64,000 nucleotides of DNA from an uncultured Bacilli bacterium (GCA_934168275.1 CAKPNA010000001.1:248001-312000); one strand, 5' to 3'. Positions 44,567 to 53,471 are shown, counted from the first letter of the stretch. Made by a program: numbers and translations. The notes: generated by a model not told the origin, from the letters alone.

Positions 44567-44657
44567 AACAAAAATGAGAGCTTTCGCTCTCTTCAGGGGG
44601 TTTTGGTTGAACACTCCTACACACAATCGTAGCGAGTGTGTCATAATCTCTTATGAC
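44567..44657 (-). ncRNA. Small regulatory RNA (about 90 nt), island insertion target
   Basis: On the minus strand: promoter at 44664-44692, then a 5' hairpin TGTCATAA-GAGA-TTATGACA (44639-44658), a second hairpin CACTC...GAGTG with one bulge (44612-44638), a short unpaired or weakly closed C-rich stretch ACCAAAACCCCC (44596-44607), and a terminator hairpin GAGAGC-GAAA-GCTCTC (44576-44591) with a T-rich tail. The start of the RNA is set only by distance from the -10 (about 44657). The C-rich single strand is typical of Gram-positive sRNAs that cover Shine-Dalgarno sites. No coding frame fits. It is not tmRNA, SRP RNA or 6S RNA by any landmark I can see. Confidence 0.7.
44569..44600. repeat. 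Right attachment-site repeat (attR), completing the sRNA gene
   Basis: 29 of 32 bases match attL. On the minus strand it supplies the end of the sRNA: CCCCC, then the stem GAGAGC-GAAA-GCTCTC and ATTTTTG, a better-paired terminator than in the left copy. Confidence 0.75.
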
Positions 44658-44663
44658 ATATTA

Positions 44664-44692
44664 ATTGTAATATATAATAAATAAAAATGCAA
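44664..44692 (-). promoter_or_regulatory. Promoter of the sRNA
   Basis: On the minus strand TTGCAT (44687-44692), 17-base spacer, TACAAT (44664-44669), close to consensus sigma-A, positioned 7 bases before the 5' hairpin. Confidence 0.75.
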
Positions 44693-44764
44693 GAGTTTTA
44701 CAAAAAATTTTTCATAAAGATTTTTTTCAAATTATCAAACCCCAATAATGACTAATAAAATCTA

Positions 44765-46762
44765 CTAATTAACCCCTTCTAATTTCTTACCAACATCATC
44801 TAACAATTGATATTCACTCCTATTATTCATAAAAGCAGGCATAAACTCATCAACATCTTTCTTTACCCTAAGTAATAATTCATAATCCCTCTTAACATTA
44901 GCCAGTATTAATCCAGTCTCTCCACTTTGTCTTAACCCAAACAAATCCCCTTCGCCTCTACTTTTAAAATCGTACTCACTAATCTTAAAACCATCACTAC
45001 AATTCTCTAACATAGCAAGTCTTTCTTCTTTATTATCCGCAATTAAAACACAATAACTCTGCAAACTATTTCTACCAACCCTACCTCTTAACTGATGTAA
45101 CGTTGATAATCCAAATAAATTAGCATTAAATATTACCATCATGGTAGCATTCTTAACATTAACACCAACTTCAATAACAGTAGTGGAAATAAGTATATCA
45201 ACTTCCCCCTCTTCAAATTTACTCATAATACTATTCTTTTCCTTAGGATCCATCTTACCATGAACAGAAGCTATCTTAAACATCTTACCAAAAGCCCTAT
45301 TCATTTTATCCTCTAAATCAACAACACTACTATTAACTGATGCCTCACCTTCCTCATTAATCATAGGAGCTATAACATATATCTGATGATGTTCATCTAA
45401 TTCTTTCTTCATCATAATTAAAACATCCATTATCTCATCAGTACCCTTTAAGTAAGTAATAACATCCTTTCTTCCAACCGGTTTAGTTTTTATACTAGAT
45501 ACATCCATATCACCATAAATAGTTAAAGCATAAGTTCTCGGTATTGGTGTTGCACTCATTGATAAAATATCCGGTAATTCCCCTTTATTCCTAAATGTAT
45601 CCCTTTGATTAACTCCAAATCTATGTTGCTCATCAGTTATTACTAAGCCTAAATTATTAAACATAACTTTATCTTGTATTAAACTTTGTGTCCCTATAAT
45701 AAAGTCTATCTCCCTATTACTTAATTTATTATATATAATCTTCTTATCTTTACTACTAGTAGAAGACGTCAATAAACTAACTTTCATAATACCATCAAAT
45801 AAACGTGAAGCCTCCTGATAATGTTGATTAGCAAGTATTTCCGTAGGGACCATTAATGCAGACTGATACCCCGCTAAATAATTAGCGTAAACAGCAATAA
45901 AAGCCACAATAGTTTTACCACTACCAACATCACCCTGTAATAGCCTATTCATTCTTCTATTACTCTTTAAATCATCAACTATCTCTTTTACCGAACTTAA
46001 CTGATCACTAGTTAAACTAAATGGTAACTTACTAATAAATTCATTAACTTTATCGATATCAATAACTTTACTAACCTTATTACTACCACTATTATTTATT
46101 AACTTTAAATAATTAATCTTAAATAAATACATAAATAATTCTTCATACTTTAATCTTTGCTTAGATTTCTTTAACACTAAACCATTATAAGGATTATGTA
46201 TTAACTTTAAAGCTTCCAACTTAGGCATAAAATTATATCTAGCTACTAAATAATCAGGAATATAATCATTACAATGATAACTATCTAAAATAGTATTTAT
46301 AATCTTAGCAATAAACTTTCTATTTAATCCATTAGTAGTATAGTAAACTGACTCAACAGTAGGAGTATCATTTAATTTCTCAAATCTAATCTCACTACAT
46401 ACAATATTATTTTTATATTTCTCATACTTACCTATAACAGTTATCTCTCTACCTAACTCTAACTCTTTCTTTAAATAAGCTTTATTATATACACTAACAT
46501 TAATTAAATAACTACCTGTATTAATTCTAAATACTATCTTCCTTAATTTAGGATTAATATATACAGTACTAACATTACCATCTATACACCCATCTATTAC
46601 TATTCTATCCCCATCATTTAAAGAAGATATATTACTCTTTCCAATAATATCATATCTAAATGGATAATGATTAACTAAATCATCTGTAGTATATATATTT
46701 ATTTTATTAAATAACTCTAACGTTTTAGGACCTATTTCATTTACTTCACTCAATAAAGCCAT
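44765..46762 (-). CDS. recG: ATP-dependent DNA helicase RecG
   Basis: 665 residues. N-terminal wedge/OB domain (GDRIVIDGCIDGNVSTVYIN), then helicase motifs: Walker A LLQGDVGSGKT (274-284), TDEQHRFGV (DEQH box), SMSATPIPRTYALTIYGDMD, ISTTVIEVGVN and QLRGRVGRN. RecG rescues stalled replication forks and processes Holliday junctions. Complete and of standard length. AGGTGAGG precedes the ATG. The sRNA gene follows downstream in the same direction with its own promoter. Confidence 0.97.
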   Translation of the reverse strand: MALLSEVNEIGPKTLELFNKINIYTTDDLVNHYPFRYDIIGKSNISSLNDGDRIVIDGCIDGNVSTVYINPKLRKIVFRINTGSYLINVSVYNKAYLKKELELGREITVIGKYEKYKNNIVCSEIRFEKLNDTPTVESVYYTTNGLNRKFIAKIINTILDSYHCNDYIPDYLVARYNFMPKLEALKLIHNPYNGLVLKKSKQRLKYEELFMYLFKINYLKLINNSGSNKVSKVIDIDKVNEFISKLPFSLTSDQLSSVKEIVDDLKSNRRMNRLLQGDVGSGKTIVAFIAVYANYLAGYQSALMVPTEILANQHYQEASRLFDGIMKVSLLTSSTSSKDKKIIYNKLSNREIDFIIGTQSLIQDKVMFNNLGLVITDEQHRFGVNQRDTFRNKGELPDILSMSATPIPRTYALTIYGDMDVSSIKTKPVGRKDVITYLKGTDEIMDVLIMMKKELDEHHQIYVIAPMINEEGEASVNSSVVDLEDKMNRAFGKMFKIASVHGKMDPKEKNSIMSKFEEGEVDILISTTVIEVGVNVKNATMMVIFNANLFGLSTLHQLRGRVGRNSLQSYCVLIADNKEERLAMLENCSDGFKISEYDFKSRGEGDLFGLRQSGETGLILANVKRDYELLLRVKKDVDEFMPAFMNNRSEYQLLDDVGKKLEGVN

Positions 46763-46831
46763 AACCTCACCTACTAACTTCTACTAATATTATATCATTT
46801 CTTGTTAAATAATAGTTAAAAAATATTAAAT

Positions 46832-46863
46832 AAAAAACGGAAGCCTATATCTAATAAGCTCCC
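46832..46863 (-). terminator. Terminator-like hairpin upstream of recG
   Basis: GGGAGC/GCTTCC stem (46858-46863 with 46839-46844, one G-U pair), long loop, six Ts on the minus strand at 46832-46837. It ends transcription of the 79-aa gene, or acts as a leader attenuator for recG, whose ATG is 70 bases downstream. A TATAAT box on the minus strand lies at 46898-46903, so a short leader or sRNA is possible. Confidence 0.55.
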
Positions 46864-46976
46864 TATCTATATAAACGTAAGCATCAACCTACGATACATT
46901 ATATATTATGCAAACAATAAAAAAAGTTTAATATAACATACCAAGCTATATGCTAAAGTTTATAAATATGTATTTT

Positions 46977-47216
46977 TTATCTTCCGCTTCTTCTAGAATT
47001 ATTTACACCATCAGAATATAACATATCATCTAATGTTAATCCTCTATATTGCATTTCAATTATTAAACACTCAAGAATATTTCTTCTAATTTTATTTGCT
47101 TCACCATTTATAATATTATAAAAACAACATTGTAACTCTTCAAAAGAAAGTTCTTTTAAACTATCTGTTAAATTATAATTAACAGTTTCTTTTTCTAAAC
47201 TGTTTAATGTTACCAT
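46977..47216 (-). CDS. Small hypothetical protein
   Basis: 79 residues from the ATG at 47216, chosen because AAAGGAGC lies 8 bases upstream; an upstream in-frame start at 47276 lies before it. Helical, with SLKELSFEELQCCFYNIING and NILECLIIEMQYRGLTLDDM, no membrane helix. The pattern NxxExLIxEMQYRGLTLDDM looks like a small regulatory or structural protein, but I do not recognise it. It lies between recG and the comEC-tail array. Confidence 0.5.
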   Translation of the reverse strand: MVTLNSLEKETVNYNLTDSLKELSFEELQCCFYNIINGEANKIRRNILECLIIEMQYRGLTLDDMLYSDGVNNSRRSGR

Positions 47217-47360
47217 ACTTTTCGCTCCTTTCAAAAAAACTTTTGCAATTATACACCTACATATTTGGAATGTCAAGAAAAATCGTATTTGCCTTCAATT
47301 CGCTATGATTAATTTATGATAATGGCTTAAGTGTTAACTTGCGAAAATGTCTCACTATGA
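47217..47360. other. Non-coding gap before the comEC-tail fragment
   Basis: No gene-like frame and no strong hairpin. The gap continues into the DUF1016 remnant and comEC-tail fragment at 47361-47507. Confidence 0.4.
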
Positions 47361-47436
47361 TATAATATGTCTCTAAATCATTCTTATTTATTGAGTATTT
47401 TTTTACTTTTCTATTTATTTCATTATAATAATCAAC
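47361..47436 (-). pseudogene. DUF1016 N-terminal remnant
   Basis: Reads VDYYNEINRKVKKYSINKND-LETYY, matching the start of the intact DUF1016 gene (MNYYNEI...NRKVKNYSINKSD-LNTYY) with eight residues deleted. It lies after comEC-tail copy 3 as the intact gene lies after the true comEC end. No start or continuation remains. Confidence 0.65.
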
Positions 47437-47447
47437 ATAGCTTCCTT

Positions 47448-47507
47448 CTATGGTGAATATGTTTCTATTTGTAATTTATTACTCTTAATTTTAAACACTA
47501 CATTTGT
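47448..47507 (-). pseudogene. comEC 3'-end fragment (copy 3)
   Basis: Reads NVVFKIKSNKLQIETYSP-stop, against VVFKVKNSKLKIKTYSP at the end of the true comEC. GAAGGA follows the stop, as in copy 2. Confidence 0.65.
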
Positions 47508-47557
47508 AGAAAAAAACTATCAATAAATTATTGATAATTTTTTGATTATATTTTTTA

Positions 47558-48067
47558 CTATATTGTAGGTAACTCATTGGTCCATTTTTCCAAATCCTTA
47601 TGTGTTTGGTCTAATTCAGCATATATTTCCTCATCCGTTTTTCTTATTGTATGATTTTCGTCTTTATAAAAATCAATTTTCTTTGATAAATAAGATTTAT
47701 TTTCTATAAGTTCATATTTAAAATTACTAGGATGCTTTTGAAAATTATAATCATAATGAAATAAAATATAAGGATATGTTGCTGTTTTTTCATCTTTATG
47801 ATAAAAATATTCTTTATCCTTTCCTACAAAATGCAAACTTTTATCATTTTGAGCTTCGCTCAAATATTCTTCCAATTTATTGATATCTTCTTTATGTAGT
47901 GGCCAAAGAATTCCTACATCATTATGCCCTGCACATGAAAAATCTGTTTTATATCCTTTTTTGTTTAATATTGCAATTACATTTCTTATTTCATAATCAC
48001 AATAAATATATTCATTTAATTCATCTTTTATCTCAAAGGTATTTTTATTAATGAATGCTATAGACAT
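47558..48067 (-). CDS. Hypothetical accessory protein
   Basis: 169 residues, soluble. RNVIAILNKKGYKTDFSCAG then HNDVGILWPLH and TYPYILFHYDYNF suggest a small alpha/beta protein; the phrase LNxKGYxTxFSCAGH recurs in phage- and plasmid-linked hypothetical proteins as I recall, but no function is known. GAGGTGA precedes the ATG. It lies in the comEC-tail array between the dinD remnant and copy 3, so it is probably accessory cargo. Confidence 0.55.
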   Translation of the reverse strand: MSIAFINKNTFEIKDELNEYIYCDYEIRNVIAILNKKGYKTDFSCAGHNDVGILWPLHKEDINKLEEYLSEAQNDKSLHFVGKDKEYFYHKDEKTATYPYILFHYDYNFQKHPSNFKYELIENKSYLSKKIDFYKDENHTIRKTDEEIYAELDQTHKDLEKWTNELPTI

Positions 48068-48109
48068 TTTTTCACCTCAGTATTTATTATATCATACCTT
48101 TTTACCAAT

Positions 48110-48922
48110 AAATTAATTTTATTCACTTTTTCTAATTCTTTTAAATTTTTAGCTAGAGTTAGTAGATTTTCTGGCATTGTACCAACTAGTTTGTAAATTG
48201 TATTCCTAATTTCTTTACAGACTTCATAACGAGTTTCATTGGCTTCACTTTCTAATTTAATATTTTAATTTTTTAATTTTTGTTCCGTTTGAGAAATTCT
48301 AAATAAATTTGCAATTAACTCATCACTACCTATATTATCTAAAATATCTTCTCTATATCTAAGTTTATTTCGTTTAGTAATATCGTTTGCAGTTCCTCCA
48401 TTATATAATTCCTTATACCCTGAATTATGAAATTTATCAAAATTTTTTTCTCACCATTTCTAGCAAAAATATTCAAAGAATAATTACCTTTCCCTGTTAA
48501 ATTTCTTTGATAAAATCTTTTCTGTTTCTCAGTAAGTTCACTATATTTTTTTCACTTAATTCCTGCTTTCTAGTTTAAATAGCAAAAGATGTTTGTGCAA
48601 GCACTATAATTTCTTTTCTTGAGTCGCCATCTTGTGTCACTAAATAACATGCATATCTTGATAGCTTATAATATCTAGTTTCCCTTTTAGTATTAGAACC
48701 TATATCAACCATTTTACCAACATCAGCAAAATGGTTTTCAATATCTACATTTGAATTTTTACATGCTAATTTTGCTTTACTAATTACATTTTCAAATCTT
48801 CTACACTGTGCATACTCTAATATCTTTTGTAATTCTCTAGTCAACCAATACTCATTATCATTTCTATCAAAATGTTTTATATCTTCGAATAATTTTGCTG
48901 TATATTCTTTTAGTTCATTCAT
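48110..48922 (-). pseudogene. dinD: dinD-like (BRO family) gene, broken by frameshifts
   Basis: First 115 residues (48575-48922) match DinD: YWLTRELQKILEYAQCRRFE, NVISKAKLACKNSNVDIENH, FADVGKMVDIGS and YYKLSRYACYLVTQDGDSRK. After LAQTSFAI the frame is lost, but the continuation is readable in other frames: KQELSEKKYSELTEKQK, YKELYNGGTANDITK, ANETRYEVCKEIRNTIYKLV and GTMPENLLT. DinD antagonises RecA filaments in E. coli. It follows comEC-tail copy 2 by 11 bases. The 3' boundary is approximate. Confidence 0.75.
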
Positions 48923-48933
48923 TTTTCTTCCTT

Positions 48934-49074
48934 CTATGGTGAATATGTCTCAATTCTTAATTTATTTTTTTTAATTTTAAACATAATACTACCATTTTGA
49001 TCTGTTCTATATATTTTTATTAATAAGTTACAAAATTCATCACCATAATATTCTTTTGTTTCTTCGTAATTCAC
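48934..49074 (-). pseudogene. comEC 3'-end fragment (copy 2)
   Basis: 47 codons from a GTG: VNYEETKEYYGDEFCNLLIK then IYRTDQNGSIMFKIKKNKL and RIETYSP-stop, matching the true comEC end (IYRTDQDGSVVFKVKNSKL, KIKTYSP). It lies between the DUF1016 gene and the dinD remnant. Confidence 0.75.
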
Positions 49075-49091
49075 AATATCGCATCCTATAC

Positions 49092-49973
49092 TCACACCAA
49101 TTCATATTCTCTAGCAATTATTCTCTCATCAGAGCAATATTTAATTACATATTTATTATCTTGTTTGCAAATAATAATTCCCACTGTATCATTTTCTTCA
49201 ATAGTTTTTATATTCTTATCTATATAATTCATATAAGTCATAATTTGTCCAGTATGCCCTTTCTTAAGTTCTGTTATCTTTAATTCTACAACTACATAAC
49301 ACCTATATTTAATATTATAAAGTAATAAATCAATATAGTTATATCTATTACCTAATTTAATTGGATATTCACTTTTTATAAAAGTAAACCCTATTCCTAA
49401 TTCTTCTAAAAAGTTTTCAATATCTTCTAGGATTAGTTTTTGTAATATTTTTTCTGATAATATATCATACTTATTGCTATTTTTAATCAAAATTGGATTC
49501 TTGATAAAATCAACTATATCGGATTCTTTTTGTTCTACTGATTTATTTTTTGTAAATTCAGGAAGCCTTTCATATTCATTAGATTTTATTTTTTCTCTTA
49601 ACTGTCTTATTGATAAATTATTTAATTCAGCTATTTTAACATAATATTGAAATTTATTATCATCAAACCAAAGAATTTCACAATAATGACTCCAACTTAA
49701 TTTGGCAGACACTGTCTGCCATTTCTGAGATACTTTATAAAACTGTCTCATATTTCTTAAATTTCTTTGACTATATCCTGAACCAAACTCTTCAGTTAAT
49801 TTTATTGAATACTCTTTAATAATACTTTCTCCATATTGATTACCCGCAGCTAGTAATAACTTACCAACATTATAGTAAGTATTTAAATCACTCTTATTAA
49901 TTGAATAATTTTTAACTTTCCGATTTATCCCATTATTTACTAATTCATTTTTTATCTCATTATAGTAATTCAT
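49092..49973 (-). CDS. DUF1016 (YhcG-type) PD-(D/E)xK nuclease
   Basis: 293 residues. N-terminal DUF1016_N (MNYYNEIKNELV, YNVGKLLLAAGNQYGESIIK, GSGYSQRNLRNMRQFY, KLSWSHYCEILWFD) and C-terminal nuclease domain with NYIDLLLYNIKYRCYVVVEL and KITELKKGHTGQIMTYMNYI: D, E and K (VELKI) make the catalytic triad. YhcG-type nucleases are tied to defence and mobile regions. It starts 13 bases after the comEC stop with its own AAAGGAG, and is followed by a duplicate comEC tail. Confidence 0.9.
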   Translation of the reverse strand: MNYYNEIKNELVNNGINRKVKNYSINKSDLNTYYNVGKLLLAAGNQYGESIIKEYSIKLTEEFGSGYSQRNLRNMRQFYKVSQKWQTVSAKLSWSHYCEILWFDDNKFQYYVKIAELNNLSIRQLREKIKSNEYERLPEFTKNKSVEQKESDIVDFIKNPILIKNSNKYDILSEKILQKLILEDIENFLEELGIGFTFIKSEYPIKLGNRYNYIDLLLYNIKYRCYVVVELKITELKKGHTGQIMTYMNYIDKNIKTIEENDTVGIIICKQDNKYVIKYCSDERIIAREYELV

Positions 49974-49985
49974 ATCTACTCCTTT

Positions 49986-52064
49986 CTACGGACTATATGT
50001 TTTAATTTTTAACTTACTATTTTTAACTTTAAACACAACACTACCATCTTGATCCGTTCTATAAATTTTTGAATCACTCAAATTGTTTAATACTTCTTTA
50101 TTTGGATGACCATATCTATTGTTCTTGCCAACACTAACTATTGAATATTTTGGATTTACTTCATTTATAAATTCTTTACTACTACTTGTTTTACTTCCAT
50201 GATGACCTACTTTTAATACCTTTATATCACCTATATTATATTTATTTAAAATATCTTGCTCTTTCTCTATTCCAGCATCTCCCATAAATAAAAACTTATA
50301 ACCTTCATAATTAAAATAAACAACACTAGAGTTATCATTCTCGTTATCATACTCTCTTGTATTTAAAAAATACATCTTATAGCCACTAATCCTTAATTCT
50401 TTAATACATGTATAATACTTAATTTTCTTTTTATTTAATACTTTGATTAATTCCTTTTCTAAATCATTATAAGGTCCACAATTAAATACCACGTTTTTTA
50501 CCTTAAAATTATTTACTAAATTAATTGCTTCTCCCATATGATCAAAGTCTCCATGTGAAACCACCAAATAGTCTATCTTTGTAATACCAACTGTCTTCAA
50601 ATACGGTATTATCTTATTACCAACATTATTACTACTCTCATAATTCATTGTATCCCCTGAAGTATCAATTAATACATTACCACCATTATTAGGAAAACTA
50701 ACTAATATACTATCCCCTTGGCCAACATCAAAAACAAGCACTCTTAAATCACTATCAAAATAACTAATATTTTTAAAAAGAATAATTAACAATATTACCC
50801 CAATATACATTTTAGACTTATACAAAGATATAACTAAAATCACATAATATATAATCACTAGCACTATCCCTACTTTAGGAAAATTAATAACAAGCATTGA
50901 AATATTCGATACAAACAAAGAACATTTCTCCATAATACTAATAAATAAATATAAAATAGCATCTATCTTAGGAACAAACAAACTCACTATTGATAAAGGG
51001 AATATAATACTACTAACTAATGGAATAAAAAACAAATTCAAAACAACTGATAAAACATTAACTTGATTAAAATAATTAATACATATAGGTAAACTAAACA
51101 TAAAACTAATAAACGATATATATAAATTCTTTACCAATTTATTTTTTATTTTCTTTATATTTCTATTAGCCATAACTATTCCGGTACTTATAATGTATGA
51201 AAACAAAAACGAAACATTATATAGATAAAAAGGATTAATCAACAACAATACTATAAGAACAATAAGCATTATATCTAAACTCTTAATTTTCAAATTAAAT
51301 AATTTATTAATAGAAAAAAGAATAAACATTAAAACACTTCGCACTGAACTAGCCGTAAATCCCACTAGCACCATAAAAAATATTAAAAACAAATTAACAA
51401 TAAAATAATTAAAATAACGATTATAACTAATTTTATTCATTATACCTAACAAGAAAGTAGCAAACAAAGTAATATGCATTCCCGATATTGAAAACAAATG
51501 ACTAATACCATTATATTGATAACTACTCCTAACATCTTTATCTATTTCATTAATAGCCAAAACAAATGTCTTAACATAAGAACCACTCTTCTTTATATTA
51601 TTAATTCTACCTATTAACTTATTTTTTATATAATAAATAATACTAGTATTATTACCTATCTTCTCAAACTTATCAATTGTCATTAAATAAAATATCCCAC
51701 TAGTTCTTAAATATTTTTTATAATTAAATAAATTAGGAATAGTATTGTTATTAGCTTCCTTTAAATTACCATAAATAATAATTCTATCACCCAATTTTAT
51801 ATCATTAAAATAGCTAATTTCTTCCACATCTTCATAATAGTAATTACCAATAATCGTCTCTTTATTATTTACATATATTTCAACTCTATTATCTTTAATA
51901 GAAATCTTTTCTACTATTCCTTCAAATGAAGTTAAATCGCTATTTAAAATACTCTCTCTTTTAATAAAATTAATTCGATAAAGGCTAATCATTAATACTA
52001 ATAAAGCCAATACTTTAAATAAATATTTATGTTGTAATATTACTTTTAATCTTCTCATAAACAT
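49986..52064 (-). CDS. comEC: DNA uptake channel/ DNA internalisation protein ComEC (Rec2)
   Basis: 692 residues. N-terminal OB-like DUF4131 part (LTSFEGIVEKISIKDNRVEI), then the Competence membrane domain with SHLFSISGMHITLFATFLLG and GFTASSVRSVLMFILFSI, about ten helices, and the C-terminal metallo-beta-lactamase domain VLVFDVGQGDSILVSFPNNG, LVVSHGDFDHMGEAINLVNN, KVGHHGSKTSS. ComEC carries single-stranded DNA through the membrane; the lactamase domain probably degrades the other strand. The start overlaps comEA by 38 bases. The last 20 codons recur twice in the next 2.5 kb. Complete and of normal length. Confidence 0.96.
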   Translation of the reverse strand: MFMRRLKVILQHKYLFKVLALLVLMISLYRINFIKRESILNSDLTSFEGIVEKISIKDNRVEIYVNNKETIIGNYYYEDVEEISYFNDIKLGDRIIIYGNLKEANNNTIPNLFNYKKYLRTSGIFYLMTIDKFEKIGNNTSIIYYIKNKLIGRINNIKKSGSYVKTFVLAINEIDKDVRSSYQYNGISHLFSISGMHITLFATFLLGIMNKISYNRYFNYFIVNLFLIFFMVLVGFTASSVRSVLMFILFSINKLFNLKIKSLDIMLIVLIVLLLINPFYLYNVSFLFSYIISTGIVMANRNIKKIKNKLVKNLYISFISFMFSLPICINYFNQVNVLSVVLNLFFIPLVSSIIFPLSIVSLFVPKIDAILYLFISIMEKCSLFVSNISMLVINFPKVGIVLVIIYYVILVISLYKSKMYIGVILLIILFKNISYFDSDLRVLVFDVGQGDSILVSFPNNGGNVLIDTSGDTMNYESSNNVGNKIIPYLKTVGITKIDYLVVSHGDFDHMGEAINLVNNFKVKNVVFNCGPYNDLEKELIKVLNKKKIKYYTCIKELRISGYKMYFLNTREYDNENDNSSVVYFNYEGYKFLFMGDAGIEKEQDILNKYNIGDIKVLKVGHHGSKTSSSKEFINEVNPKYSIVSVGKNNRYGHPNKEVLNNLSDSKIYRTDQDGSVVFKVKNSKLKIKTYSP

Positions 52065-52710
52065 TATTACCTATACCACTTACTTTAGTAATATCCTCTA
52101 TTGTATTAAACTTTCCATTTTCTTCGCGATACTTAACAATAGCCTCTGCTTTAGATTGCCCTATTCCATCTAATTTAGATAATTCTTCAACACTAGCAGT
52201 ATTAATATTAACTTTACCACTACCATTAGTAATAGTATCCGTTATCTTATCATTAATACATCCATCATTCTCAATATTAGGACACTTACACTCCTTCTCC
52301 ACAACCTTAATAACCGTATTAACTAAGTTAGAATTCTTAACCTCTTCGGTAGTATAAATAATTATTACCATCTCATCACTTACTAATTTAGATAAATTAA
52401 TTAAAGATGTATCAGCATCCTCTCTAAGTCCTCCGGCCATATTAACTACATCATTAACTCTTGTACCTACTTCTACTTTATATACACCCGGATTATTCAC
52501 TGCACCTTTAATATCCACTAAATAATACTTATCATCACTAACAACATTATCTTTTTTATCACTAACCAAAATATCATCATTATCTTCAATATCATTAATA
52601 ACTACACTATTATCTATTAAACTATTCTTTAAATAAATTCCTCCTATAATAATTAAAATACCCATAATACTAAATACAATATACTTATATTTCTTTAAAA
52701 ACTTTATCAT
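52027..52710 (-). CDS. comEA: DNA receptor ComEA
   Basis: 227 residues from the ATG at 52710; a GTG at 52719 lies too close to the AAGGG site. Order: signal anchor (YIVFSIMGILIIIGGIYL), acidic linker, SLBB domain (VDIKGAVNNPGVYKVEVGT, MAGGLREDADTSLINLSKL), then the helix-hairpin-helix DNA-binding pair (GKVNINTASVEELSKLDGIG, IGNNVYEKIKSNI). It binds incoming double-stranded DNA at the cell surface and hands it to ComEC, whose gene overlaps its 3' end. Confidence 0.95.
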   Translation of the reverse strand: MIKFLKKYKYIVFSIMGILIIIGGIYLKNSLIDNSVVINDIEDNDDILVSDKKDNVVSDDKYYLVDIKGAVNNPGVYKVEVGTRVNDVVNMAGGLREDADTSLINLSKLVSDEMVIIIYTTEEVKNSNLVNTVIKVVEKECKCPNIENDGCINDKITDTITNGSGKVNINTASVEELSKLDGIGQSKAEAIVKYREENGKFNTIEDITKVSGIGNNVYEKIKSNITT

Positions 52711-52826
52711 AACTATCACATCCCTTCAATTATAATATTCCAAGATAAATAGTCATTTTACTTCAAAATTTTACAAAAAAATAAAAAAGTTTATTAAAGT
52801 AATTATATCTTACTAAAATAAACCTA

Positions 52827-53471
52827 TTAACTTATTCGATAATGCCCAACAATATCATCTCTATCTTCTAAAATATCTTCTTCATAATTTATTTGCCACT
52901 TATTAGCATGATGAATTACAAAACTTACTCCATTCTTATTTCTATTATCTGATACTATTCCAATATGATGTTTAAAAACTACAATGTCTCCACCTTGCCA
53001 CTCATCTATATTATAAATATCATTCGTAAGTTTAATCGCATTATTATCAAAATATACCTTCAAATTAACAACTCTTCTAAAATCAATATTTTTATCAACT
53101 ACTTGAATATTATATCTTTCTCTATTATTTACTATATCATCATTAACTAAAGTTTTTAAATCATATCCCGCATTAAGTAAAGCAAATCCAACTACATCAC
53201 TACATACCCCATACTCATCATTAGGATATCCTGTAGCATAATATTTACTTTTATACTTAGGCTTTTTACTTACATACTCTTTAGCACCCTTTAATATATC
53301 ACTTTGATCATCTATTCCATCATTATCTTTATCTGTCTTACTAATATAAGTACTAATACCAAAATATTCATTACTATATTTCTTATGAGATATATAATTT
53401 AATTTATATAAAATAAATAATCCTAATAATATAAAAACACTATCAATTATTAAATACTTAAATCTTCTCAT
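52827..53471 (-). CDS. DUF1287 exported NlpC/P60-like protein
   Basis: 214 residues. A signal anchor (YLIIDSVFILLGLFILYKL) is followed by DUF1287: ILKGAKEYVSKKPKYKSKYY, GYPNDEYGVCSDVVGFALLN (catalytic-type Cys), WQGGDIVVFKHHIGIVSDNR (His) and SFVIHHANKW. The DKDNDGIDDQ stretch resembles a calcium-binding dockerin-like loop. DUF1287 proteins have a papain-like fold and are thought to act on cell-wall peptides. AAGGGATAGG precedes the ATG. Confidence 0.9.
   Translation of the reverse strand: MRRFKYLIIDSVFILLGLFILYKLNYISHKKYSNEYFGISTYISKTDKDNDGIDDQSDILKGAKEYVSKKPKYKSKYYATGYPNDEYGVCSDVVGFALLNAGYDLKTLVNDDIVNNRERYNIQVVDKNIDFRRVVNLKVYFDNNAIKLTNDIYNIDEWQGGDIVVFKHHIGIVSDNRNKNGVSFVIHHANKWQINYEEDILEDRDDIVGHYRIS

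Larger units (their letters stand above)
35843..44600. mobile_element. Integrated genomic island carrying defence genes, inserted at the 3' end of an sRNA gene
   Basis: Boundaries are 32-bp direct repeats (35843-35874 and 44569-44600; 29 of 32 identical). The right copy completes the sRNA gene at 44567-44657; the left copy is its displaced 3' end. Just inside each end is a paired GTACCTAAA repeat. Cargo, left to right: four-helix membrane protein, SSB-like protein, SRA-like/DUF3883 nuclease, NUDIX hydrolase, candidate restriction endonuclease, two DNA methyltransferases, a broken IS30 element and two related stem-loops. No integrase is present, so it is either a satellite mobilised in trans or an immobile remnant, possibly after the IS insertion. 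Confidence 0.8.

Noticed and set aside
44567..44657. tmRNA, SRP RNA or 6S RNA
   Set aside because: No TTCGANNC arm or tag frame, no GGAA-capped SRP helix, and too short for 6S RNA.
46832..46930. Riboswitch or T-box upstream of recG
   Set aside because: Only one short hairpin with a T-run; no conserved aptamer features.
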